Assembly: GCA_047972425.1 (NCBI GenBank)
Contig: JBKEAR010000069.1
Span: 1 to 12,942 of the forward strand
Length of the DNA: 12,942 bases
Reading direction: 5' to 3'
Source of the DNA: JBKEAR01 sp047972425
Lineage (GTDB): Bacteria > Pseudomonadota > Alphaproteobacteria > JBKEAR01
The position numbers and the translations under genes were made by a program. The notes beneath the pieces were generated by a model. It was not told the origin of the DNA. It worked only from the letters and a program-made list of their open reading frames with translations, and ran no database searches. This document shows positions 7,013 to 12,942 of this stretch, one piece after another (within the stretch, counting starts at the first letter, position 1; each line of letters begins with the position of its first letter).

Positions 7013-7041
7013 AATGTAGCCATATTTTATAAGCAATGCAA
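7013..7041 (-). promoter_or_regulatory. Promoter of tRNA-Arg
   Basis: On the minus strand TTGCAT (7041-7036) and TACATT (7018-7013) are separated by exactly 17 nt. A start at about 7006 would lie some 12 nt before the tRNA 5' end. The hexamers fit alphaproteobacterial housekeeping promoters. Confidence 0.6.
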
Positions 7042-7158
7042 GCAAAAAATAACATTTTTGCTATTTTTTTTATGCTATCCAATTTTCGCCACTTGCCAAA
7101 GGGGCTTGCTTTGCATTAATGTAGGATATTCAAAATTTAAACAATGAAGGAAGCCGCA

Positions 7159-7656
7159 ATGTCAAATGCCAAAAATGATATCTTAGAATATCCCATAAAC
7201 TGGTTAGAGGTTCATCGGGATACCAAATTACTGGTACGCAAACTGATGGATAAAGGGCCGTTTAAGGGGATTATTGCGGTAACGCGCGGAGGGCTTGTGC
7301 CGGCAGCAATTGTTGCACGGGAAATGGGTATTCGTAATATCGATACCGTTTGTGCTTCCTCTTATGACCATATGAACCAAGGCACAAAAGTTGAGTTTTT
7401 AAAACTCCCTGATGCCGCCATGAAGGAACAGGGAGAAGGTTGGCTAGTGGTCGATGATTTGGTGGATTCCGGCAAAACTGCCCAAGAAATTCGTAAAATT
7501 ATGCCTAAAGTGCATATTGCAACAGTTTATGGTAAACCCAAAGGCTTAAATGCTTGCGATACCTTTGTACGTGAGTTTACCCAAGATACTTGGATTCACT
7601 TTCCGTGGGATTTAGATATTCAATATGTAAAACCTGTCGCCGCCGAAGATGATTAA
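7159..7656 (+). CDS. gpt: Xanthine (xanthine-guanine) phosphoribosyltransferase
   Basis: Purine-salvage enzyme that joins xanthine, guanine or hypoxanthine to PRPP, giving XMP, GMP or IMP. Counting from the second ATG there are 165 residues (E. coli Gpt has 152). The signature PRPP loop is VVDDLVDSGKTA (97-108). VTRGGLVPA (41-49), CASSYDH (65-71) and the C-terminal QDTWIHFPWD match Gpt closely. Two in-frame ATGs exist, 7144 and 7159. AAGGA at 7147-7151 lies 7 nt before the second and overlaps the first, so 7159 is preferred. It is followed 85 bp later by pheS on the same strand without a clear terminator, and is divergent from tRNA-Arg. Confidence 0.94.
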   Translation: MSNAKNDILEYPINWLEVHRDTKLLVRKLMDKGPFKGIIAVTRGGLVPAAIVAREMGIRNIDTVCASSYDHMNQGTKVEFLKLPDAAMKEQGEGWLVVDDLVDSGKTAQEIRKIMPKVHIATVYGKPKGLNACDTFVREFTQDTWIHFPWDLDIQYVKPVAAEDD

Positions 7657-7741
7657 TTAAGCGATAAAAAGCTTGATTCTCTATAGTGTTTCTATTAAAT
7701 TTATATCCTTAAAATTACCGCATAAAAATTAGGAAAATCAA

Positions 7742-8821
7742 ATGCAAAACCTCGATGGTTTACGGGCAAAATTACTTGCGGCTGTAGAAGCCGTTAAAGA
7801 TAACAAAGCCTTAGAAGAAATTCGTATTACCGCCTTAGGTAAAAAGGGCGAGATTACTGCCCAAATGAAAAATTTGGGGCAGCTTGCAGCCGAAGAACGC
7901 AAAAATTTTGGCCAAGAGCTTAACCGCATTAAACAAGAAATTATGGATGCGATTAATGTTAAAGATAGTGCCTTTAAAGAGGCTGAGCTTAATGAGCGTT
8001 TAAATACGGAAACTGTGGATATTACCCTTTCGCCACGGCCAGAGAATGTAGGGCGTATCCACCCTTTAAACCAAGTGATGGAAGAAGTTGTGGCCATTTT
8101 TGCTACTATGGGTTTTTCAGTCGCCGAAGGCCCCAATATTGATAGCCAATGGTATAATTTCGATGCATTAAATATTCCGCCATCGCACCCTGCACGCCAA
8201 GAGATGGATACATTTTATATGCCCGGTATGGACAATAAAGGCGAGCGCCTTGTATTGCGCACCCATACTTCCACCGCGCAAATTCGCACCATGGAAGAAC
8301 AAAAACCACCCATTCGCATTATTTGTTTAGGGCGAACTTATCGCAATGAGTCCGATGCCACCCATTCGCCCATGTTCCACCAAGTGGAAGGGTTGTTGGT
8401 GGATAAAAAGACCCATATGGGGCATTTAAAAGGCTGTTTAAAAGACTTTTTAGAAACATTTTTTGAAGTCGAAAATTTACCGATGCGCTATCGGGCATCT
8501 TATTTCCCCTTTACCGAACCTTCTATGGAGGTGGATATCGCTTGTCGTTTTGAGGACGGGCAGCTGATTATCGGCGAGGGCGACCGTTGGCTAGAGATTT
8601 TAGGTTCTGGCATGGTAAACCCCAAAGTATTAGAAAATTGTGGTATTGATAGCAATATTTACCAAGGCTTTGCTTTTGGCATGGGCTTAGAGCGTATTGC
8701 CATGCTGAAATATGGCATGAATGACTTACGCCGCTTTTACGAAAGCGACCTCAGATGGTTGCGCCATTACGGATTTAAAATATTGCGAAACCCAAGCATT
8801 CATGGGGGGATAATGGGATGA
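7742..8821 (+). CDS. pheS: Phenylalanine--tRNA ligase alpha subunit
   Basis: Catalytic subunit of the (alpha-beta)2 class II phenylalanyl-tRNA synthetase. The N-terminal ~85 residues form the charged helical coiled-coil arm that binds tRNA. The catalytic core follows: HPARQEMDTFY (motif 1 region), LRTHTSTAQIRTM, motif 2 GRTYRNE with R201, HQVEGLLVD, FTEPSMEVDI, and motif 3 FGMGLERIAMLKYG with R318. At 359 residues it is full length. GGAAAATCA precedes the ATG. Its TGA overlaps the pheT ATG (ATGA at 8818-8821), so translation is coupled. It is not preceded by rpmI-rplT (L35-L20), a common upstream pair in other bacteria; gpt is there instead. Confidence 0.98.
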   Translation: MQNLDGLRAKLLAAVEAVKDNKALEEIRITALGKKGEITAQMKNLGQLAAEERKNFGQELNRIKQEIMDAINVKDSAFKEAELNERLNTETVDITLSPRPENVGRIHPLNQVMEEVVAIFATMGFSVAEGPNIDSQWYNFDALNIPPSHPARQEMDTFYMPGMDNKGERLVLRTHTSTAQIRTMEEQKPPIRIICLGRTYRNESDATHSPMFHQVEGLLVDKKTHMGHLKGCLKDFLETFFEVENLPMRYRASYFPFTEPSMEVDIACRFEDGQLIIGEGDRWLEILGSGMVNPKVLENCGIDSNIYQGFAFGMGLERIAMLKYGMNDLRRFYESDLRWLRHYGFKILRNPSIHGGIMG

Positions 8822-11232
8822 TTTTTACATTAAATTGGCTCAAAGAGCATTTAGATACCCAAGCAAGCTTAAAAGAAATTTGTGCGACTTTAGATTCTAT
8901 TGGTATTGAAGTAGAAGATGTTAAAGACCGTGCCGAGGATTTAAAAGCCTTTAGTGTGGCTGAAATCTTAGAAGCTAATCCGCACCCCGATGCCGATAAA
9001 TTGCAGGTATGCCAAGTAAATACCAAAGATGGTGTAGAAGAAATTGTTTGTGGTGCACCTAATGCCCGTGCCGGTATTAAAGTTGTGTTTGGCGGTGTGG
9101 GGGCAGAAGTCCCCGGCCTTATTGGCGATGATGGCAAGCCTTTTGTGCTAAAGAAAGCCAAAATCCGTGGGGTGGATAGTGTGGGCATGATGCTTTCGCG
9201 CCGTGAATTGGGTTTAGGCGAAGAACATGAAGGCATTGTGGAGCTCCCTGCTAAAGCCCAAGTGGGCGAGGCCGTAGCCGCTTATTTGGCCGTGGATGAC
9301 CCGATTATCGAGGTTGCTATTACCCCAAACCGTGGCGATTGGTTGGGTGTACGTTCCATTGCACGTGAATTGGCTGCTGCAGGTTTAGGCACATTAAAAG
9401 CTTTAGATATTCCGCAAATAAAAGGGAGCTTTGCTAGCCCCAAAACAGTCTCTTATGGCGATGATACCGCAAAAGAAGCTTGCCCTTGGTTTGTTGGCCG
9501 CACCATTAAAAATGTAAAAAATATCCAAAGCCCCGATTGGCTCAAAGATCGTTTAGAGGCCATTGGCTTGCGCCCCATATCGGCTTTGGTGGATATTACC
9601 AATTATCTCACTATCGATTTATGCCGCCCGGCGCATTTTTTTGATTCAGCAAAGCTTAACGGCAATATAGTTGTGCGTATGGCCAAAGAAGGTGAAACTC
9701 TGGAAGCTCTAGACGAAAAAACCTATAAGCTCGATGATACAATGCTTGCAATTTGCGATGAAACAACGGCGCAAGCTATTGCCGGTGTTATGGGGGGCGA
9801 AGAGAGCGGATGTGATGACGCTACCACCGAAATCTTTATGGAGATTGCGCTATTTGACCCCGTATCGGTTGCAACAACAGGGCGTAAACTTAGCTTACAA
9901 TCCGATGCCCGCTATCGGTTTGAACGTGGTGTGGATCGGGCAGCTTTGGTCGATGCCATGCAAATCGCCACACAAATGGTTTTAGATATTTGTGGTGGTG
10001 AGGCCTCGGAAATTGTGATGGCCGGGCAAGCCCCTAAAGAGCCAGAACCCATTTTGTATAACCCAAACCGTACAAAAAGCTTGGCTGGTATCGAAATAGG
10101 GGTGGACAAACAGGTTAGTATTTTAGAAGCCCTAGGCTTTACAGTAAAACCACAAGGCAAAAACTATTTGGTTCAGGAGCCATCATGGCGTTGGGATCAT
10201 GAGGGCGAAGCCGGAATTGTAGAAGAAGTGGTGCGTATTTATGGTCTTGATCATATTACACCCGTTAGCCTAAGCCCAGAAGGGCAAGGCATAACAGCGG
10301 CCGAAAACCCCATGCAACGCAAAAGAGAACGCGCCCGCCAATTATTGGCCGGTCGTGGCTGTTGGGATACGGTTACCTTTAGCTTTATGGATAGCGAAAA
10401 GGCCGCTTTATTTACCACACTTAAAGAGAATTTATTTGTGGCTAATCCGGTATCTTCAGAGCTTAATTATATGCGCCCAACTTTGCTACCTAATTTATTA
10501 GATGGTGCGGTTTATAATAATAAACGTGGCTTTGGCGATGTGGATTTATTTGAGATTGGCCCGATATTCGATGACGATAAAGCCGATAGCCAACCCATTG
10601 TAATTGCCGCTTTGAGGGTAGGGAATAATCATGGCCGCCATTGGTTAGATAAACCACGAGCAGTTGATGTATTTGATGCCAAAGCCGATGCCCTTGCGGT
10701 ATTAGATGTAATGGACGCACCGGTGGATAATTTAATGACAAGCCGCAATGTACCAAGCTATTATCACCCGGGTCGCTCGGGTGCATTAAGCTTAGGACCC
10801 AAAAATATTTTGGCTTATTTTGGCGAGCTTCACCCAACTGTTACAAAAAAATTTGGTATTAAAGGTACAGCGGTTGCTATGGAGATATTCCCGCAAAATA
10901 TCCCCGAGAGCAAAAAGAAACAAGTGAGCAGGGGTGTGTATAATCCTTCGGATCTCATGCCGCTTTCGCGCGATTTTGCTTTTATTGTTGCCAGTGATGT
11001 GGAGGCCGAAAAGCTCCGCCGTGCTGCATTTTCTGCCGATAAAAAACTGATTACTGCTGCTGAAGTTTTTGATGTATTCGAAGGCGGAAATTTAGGTGAA
11101 GGACAAAAATCGGTAGCGCTCAATATCACTATTCAACCCACCGATAAAACCTTAACCGATGCTGAGCTTGATGCTTTACAAAATAAGGTCATTCAATCGG
11201 TTGAAAAACAAGGTGCATTGTTAAGAACTTAA
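8818..11232 (+). CDS. pheT: Phenylalanine--tRNA ligase beta subunit
   Basis: Beta subunit of phenylalanyl-tRNA synthetase; it carries editing and tRNA-recognition domains. Domains in order are: an EMAP-like tRNA-binding OB fold (about 40-150, with NPHPDADKLQVC and VCGAPNAR), B3/B4 editing region (about 215-380, including LVDITNYL and DARYRFERGVD), B5 (about 405-480, ending EEVVRIYGLDHI), the catalytic-like core (about 495-690), and a C-terminal ferredoxin-fold anticodon-binding domain (about 708-804, LMPLSRDFAFIV to NKVIQSVEKQGALLRT). 804 residues is a normal bacterial length. It overlaps pheS by 4 bp and ends 38 bp before the first copy of the palindromic element. Confidence 0.98.
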   Translation: MIFTLNWLKEHLDTQASLKEICATLDSIGIEVEDVKDRAEDLKAFSVAEILEANPHPDADKLQVCQVNTKDGVEEIVCGAPNARAGIKVVFGGVGAEVPGLIGDDGKPFVLKKAKIRGVDSVGMMLSRRELGLGEEHEGIVELPAKAQVGEAVAAYLAVDDPIIEVAITPNRGDWLGVRSIARELAAAGLGTLKALDIPQIKGSFASPKTVSYGDDTAKEACPWFVGRTIKNVKNIQSPDWLKDRLEAIGLRPISALVDITNYLTIDLCRPAHFFDSAKLNGNIVVRMAKEGETLEALDEKTYKLDDTMLAICDETTAQAIAGVMGGEESGCDDATTEIFMEIALFDPVSVATTGRKLSLQSDARYRFERGVDRAALVDAMQIATQMVLDICGGEASEIVMAGQAPKEPEPILYNPNRTKSLAGIEIGVDKQVSILEALGFTVKPQGKNYLVQEPSWRWDHEGEAGIVEEVVRIYGLDHITPVSLSPEGQGITAAENPMQRKRERARQLLAGRGCWDTVTFSFMDSEKAALFTTLKENLFVANPVSSELNYMRPTLLPNLLDGAVYNNKRGFGDVDLFEIGPIFDDDKADSQPIVIAALRVGNNHGRHWLDKPRAVDVFDAKADALAVLDVMDAPVDNLMTSRNVPSYYHPGRSGALSLGPKNILAYFGELHPTVTKKFGIKGTAVAMEIFPQNIPESKKKQVSRGVYNPSDLMPLSRDFAFIVASDVEAEKLRRAAFSADKKLITAAEVFDVFEGGNLGEGQKSVALNITIQPTDKTLTDAELDALQNKVIQSVEKQGALLRT

Positions 11233-11245
11233 CACACTTCGTGTG
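11233..11245. repeat. Small hairpin CACAC-TTC-GTGTG at the pheT stop
   Basis: A perfect 5-bp stem with a TTC loop starts right after the pheT TAA and is followed by ATTGTTTT. It may help end pheST transcription, though the stem is short for an intrinsic terminator. The 3-nt loop design matches the hairpins further right. Confidence 0.4.
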
Positions 11246-11270
11246 ATTGTTTTCCATAAGTAAAATAGAC

Positions 11271-11318
11271 CATCCCCTCTTTTAGAGAGGTGGACGGCGT
11301 AGCCGGACGGGGTGTGTT
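11271..11318 (+). repeat. REP-like two-hairpin element, copy 1
   Basis: Starts CATCCCCTC and ends CGGGGTGTGTT. The first hairpin is CCTCT-TTTAG-AGAGG; the second is centred on CGGC-GTA-GCCG. The same framework is found on the opposite strand at 11412-11364, but with different bases in the hairpin arms. Such short non-coding palindromic units are usually dispersed through a genome. Confidence 0.65.
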
Positions 11319-11363
11319 AACTCTTATTTATTTAGGTATAAACCTATATCATTTTAAACACCG

Positions 11364-11412
11364 AACCCACCCCGATTTGCTTATGCAAATCACCCCTCCG
11401 CTGGAGGGGATG
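11364..11412 (-). repeat. REP-like two-hairpin element, copy 2 (inverted)
   Basis: Read on the minus strand it starts CATCCCCTCC and ends CGGGGTGGGTT, the same borders as copy 1. The first hairpin is CCCCTCC-AGC-GGAGGGG (7 bp); the second is GATTTGC-ATAA-GCAAATC (7 bp). The two copies face each other across 45 bp, a BIME-like arrangement. Confidence 0.65.
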
Positions 11413-11424
11413 TTACTTATCTAG

Positions 11425-11457
11425 TTCGCCTTCGGCAAAACCCTCCGCTGGAGGGGA
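11425..11457 (-). repeat. REP-like element, partial third copy
   Basis: It repeats exactly the 17 bases CCCTCCGCTGGAGGGGA of copy 2 (11394-11410) at 11441-11457. That is followed on the minus strand by a shorter second hairpin, GCC-GAA-GGC. The CGGGGTG border is missing, so this is a truncated or shorter form. It ends 16 bp from the DUF1203 stop codon. Confidence 0.55.
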
Positions 11458-11473
11458 ATTATTTATATTCGCC

Positions 11474-11929
11474 TTATGCACGGATAACTGCAAAATTATA
11501 GCAACCAGGTTTTGCATTATGAATATGGATATAATCCACTTCATTATTGTTGAAAAAACCTTGTATGGTTTCGGCTAATTGTGTGCCTTCTATAACATCG
11601 GCCTCTATCATAAGGCCTATTGCGTTATAGCCCCTTACAGACAATAAGCGATGCCCTATCATTTTGGGGAGTGTATTAATTGGTAAATTCGCTTTTTCTA
11701 TATTCTTGCGCACAAAAATCGGGCCTTGCGCATTATAGGGAGAAAAAACATCATGATGACAATAAGAAAAAGCAACAACTTCTTCTCCAATTTGAGCATC
11801 TTTTAAGCTCACTCGGCAAGGATAGCCTGGATAGGCATCCACAATAATCCTTTTTGCTCCGATGTTTTCCAGTTCATCATCCGAGCAATCAAATAAGTCT
11901 TTTGCAACTTCGTAATCTAATGCTTTCAC
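11474..11929 (-). CDS. DUF1203 family protein of unknown function
   Basis: Predicted cytosolic protein of about 151-157 residues matching the DUF1203 family: SDDELENIGAKRIIVDAYPGYPCRVSL is the conserved start, followed by GEEVVAFSYCHHDVFSPYNA, GPIFVRKN and a C-terminal HIHNAKPGCYNF. No signal peptide or membrane segment is seen. The only standard start codon is GTG at 11929, but a good AGGAG (11958-11954) lies 24 nt before it. Family members begin two or three residues before the F-x-V/I-x-A-L motif, which here includes DFY encoded upstream of the GTG. The true start is thus probably ATT (11947) or ATA (11944). It is isolated, on the minus strand. Biochemical role unknown. Confidence 0.85.
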   Translation of the reverse strand: MKALDYEVAKDLFDCSDDELENIGAKRIIVDAYPGYPCRVSLKDAQIGEEVVAFSYCHHDVFSPYNAQGPIFVRKNIEKANLPINTLPKMIGHRLLSVRGYNAIGLMIEADVIEGTQLAETIQGFFNNNEVDYIHIHNAKPGCYNFAVIRA

Positions 11930-12120
11930 ATAAAAATCAATTATAATAGCTTTCTCCTGTAGTTAGCGAGGGTATTAGCAATATAAAAACACATTACTGA
12001 GTCAGAAAATAGGTTATAAAATGAGAGATATTGTTCTAGCTCTTTAAATATCTTATGTTCATTATATAGTCTATACATAATAAAGTGATTATATAAACAT
12101 CAGTAATAATTTGATGCTAA

Positions 12121-12179
12121 GGGGTTTGCAACCCCCCAATAATCCCCGCACACAGCTACGCTGTGGGCAACTTCGTTGC
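12121..12179. repeat. Three consecutive small hairpins
   Basis: In order: GGGGTT-TGC-AACCCC (12121-12135), CACAGC-TAC-GCTGTG (12151-12165) and GCAAC-TTC-GTTGC (12167-12179). All stems are perfect with 3-nt loops. They are more GC-rich than the flanks and lie in a gene-free stretch. A dispersed repeat cluster or a structured small RNA would both fit; no T-run follows. Confidence 0.55.
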
Positions 12180-12181
12180 AT

Positions 12182-12225
12182 TAGGTAATACTAAAATTTA
12201 TTATCATTTTAAGTAGTATTACCTA
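12182..12225. repeat. 12-bp perfect inverted repeat next to the hairpin cluster
   Basis: TAGGTAATACTA (12182-12193) and TAGTATTACCTA (12214-12225) are exact inverted copies separated by 20 bp of AT-rich sequence. It directly follows the third hairpin. It could be the end structure of a miniature element or a protein-binding site. Confidence 0.6.
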
Positions 12226-12383
12226 TATTCATGTTCATTAGTTTCAACATAATTAGGAAAAGCACTTGGCGACATATATATATTCCTGTTTCAATCACTT
12301 TAATAAGATAAATATTACTATATCAGACTTATTTATTGGTTCTACATGAAATATTTATTTTTCACTTTTGTAAAATAAAAAAT
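12226..12383. other. AT-rich gene-free stretch
   Basis: Within the gap between the DUF1203 ribosome site (about 11960) and the rplL stop (12442), this part and 11966-12120 show no ORF, tRNA or convincing promoter. They are mostly A and T with scattered short runs. Confidence 0.5.
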
Positions 12384-12416
12384 AAAAAAAGAGCTACTCA
12401 TGGAGTAGCTCTTTTT
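12384..12416 (-). terminator. Intrinsic terminator after rplL
   Basis: A perfect 9-bp stem GAGCTACTC/GAGTAGCTC (12391-12399 and 12403-12411) has loop ATG and is flanked by A7 and T5. It can act in both directions; for rplL (minus strand) it lies 31 nt after the stop codon. Confidence 0.88.
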
Positions 12417-12441
12417 ATTTGATAGATAGAAGTTAAATAGA

Positions 12442-12813
12442 TTATTTAACTTCTACAGTTGCGCCGGCAGCTTCTAATTTTGCTTTAATGTCGGCAGCTT
12501 CATTTTTATCAACACCTTCTTTAACAGCTTTAGGTGCGCCTTCTACAAGCTCTTTAGCTTCTTTAAGGCCTAAACCTGTAATGCCACGTACTTCTTTAAT
12601 TACACCAATTTTAGATGCACCGGCAGATGTTAAGATAACATCGAATTCTGTTTGTTCTGCAGCGGCTTCGCCAGCAGCAGCAGGTGCAGCAGCAACAGCT
12701 ACAGCAGCATAGGCTTCTACACCCCATTCTTCTACTAATTATTTCGCTAATTCGGCAGCTTCCATAACGGTAAGCTCAGAAAGATCTTTTACGAGTTGAT
12801 CAAGATTTGCCAT
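12442..12813 (-). pseudogene. rplL: 50S ribosomal protein L7/L12 gene with an in-frame stop at codon 25
   Basis: The reading frame encodes a complete L7/L12 of 123 residues apart from one stop. The N-terminal dimerisation part is MANLDQLVKDLSELTVMEAAELAK, then TAA at 12741-12739, then LVEEWGVEA. The Ala-rich hinge follows (about 32-50), then the C-terminal factor-binding domain (EFDVILTSAGASKIGVIKE, GLGLKEAKELVEGAPKAVKEG, ending GATVEVK). AGGAG lies 10 nt before the ATG at 12813. Homologues usually have Leu at codon 25, and TTA to TAA is one base. No ATG follows the stop early enough to restart the C-terminal domain. L7/L12 is essential as the ribosomal stalk protein, so either the base is a sequencing or assembly error or this is a dead extra copy. 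It lies 48 bp after rplJ. Confidence 0.9.
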
Positions 12814-12861
12814 TTTAAAATAACTCCTAGTTAAAAAATAATATGTTTGACTAACAAAAAA

Positions 12862-12942
12862 CTATGCAGCCTCGCCTTTTTCGGCATAAGCTTTGAAAAC
12901 CATAGCAAGCTTCTTCGCAGGCGCTTGTGTAACCGCAGCCAT
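12862..12942 (-). CDS. rplJ: 50S ribosomal protein L10, C-terminal end (runs off the right edge)
   Basis: Twenty-six residues plus a TAG stop are visible: TQAPAKKLAMVFKAYAEKGEAA at the end. This matches the C-terminal helix of alphaproteobacterial L10, where the QAPAxKL...AYAxKGE pattern is usual and where L7/L12 dimers dock. The ATG at the very edge is most likely an internal Met, since L10 is about 170 residues. Its position directly upstream of rplL supports the call. L10 anchors the L7/L12 stalk to the large subunit. Confidence 0.82.
   Translation of the reverse strand: MAAVTQAPAKKLAMVFKAYAEKGEAA

Noticed and set aside
7041..7062. Hairpin AGCAAAAA/TTTTTGCT followed by a T-run, terminator-like on the plus strand
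   Set aside because: It is almost only A-T pairs and lies between the divergent tRNA-Arg and gpt promoters with no plus-strand gene before it; probably chance in AT-rich sequence.
7738..8136. 132-codon minus-strand ORF opposite pheS, and similar ones opposite pheT, adh and araC
   Set aside because: Antisense shadows of well-conserved genes; Ser/Ala/Pro-rich composition and no recognisable domain.
12488..12712. 74-codon plus-strand ORF rich in Ala and Ser
   Set aside because: Antisense shadow of the Ala-rich hinge and C-terminal domain of rplL.
12739..12741. Stop-codon reassignment as an explanation for the TAA in rplL
   Set aside because: TAA is used as the genuine terminator of several genes here (the first three genes of the reductase operon read TAA), and no other conserved frame in the window contains an internal stop.

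Overview
The window looks like an AT-rich proteobacterial chromosome, most likely an alphaproteobacterium. That assignment is an inference from the type II-C Cas9, the style of PheS/PheT and L10/L12, and the cupin and DUF1203 families; no rRNA is present to settle it. Most features are housekeeping or metabolic. The accessory content is a CRISPR-Cas9 locus at the left edge, an eroded integrase next to a tRNA, and a set of small palindromic repeats on the right.

Layout, left to right. Positions 1-2582 (minus) hold the first 860 codons of a type II-C Cas9 that runs off the left edge. cas1, cas2 and the repeat array would be expected beyond that edge; none is in the window. The 349-bp gap upstream of cas9 carries an orphan plus-strand promoter and intrinsic terminator about 80-90 nt apart with no ORF between them, and I read this as a candidate tracrRNA. 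Positions 2932-6248 (plus) form a four-gene unit: aldo/keto reductase, zinc alcohol dehydrogenase of the YahK/CAD type, a small cupin related to the hydroxynitrile-lyase-like family, and an AraC regulator with a YqhC-like AraC_N sensor domain. This resembles an aldehyde-reduction cassette with its own regulator at the distal end; the E. coli yqhC/yqhD-dkgA system is the closest known logic. The cupin lacks one of the usual metal-binding histidines.

Positions 6326-6774 (minus) hold a broken integrase fragment just 3' of a tRNA-Arg(ACG) gene (6918-6994, minus, with its own promoter and terminator), a typical trace of a lost integrated element. Positions 7159-11232 (plus) hold gpt (xanthine phosphoribosyltransferase) and then pheS-pheT, which overlap by 4 bp.

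Positions 11233-11460 contain two inverted copies of a 48-49 bp two-hairpin element, plus a third partial copy, in which the framework is conserved but the hairpin arms differ. A DUF1203 gene (minus) follows, apparently starting at a non-canonical codon. A gene-free stretch then holds three consecutive 3-nt-loop hairpins and a 12-bp inverted repeat.

The right edge holds rplL and the end of rplJ (minus). rplL has an in-frame TAA at codon 25. The usual downstream neighbour rpoB is missing: a terminator, the repeat-rich gap and DUF1203 lie there instead. This is either a sequence or assembly error, a decayed duplicate of the L10-L12 operon, or a genome rearrangement.
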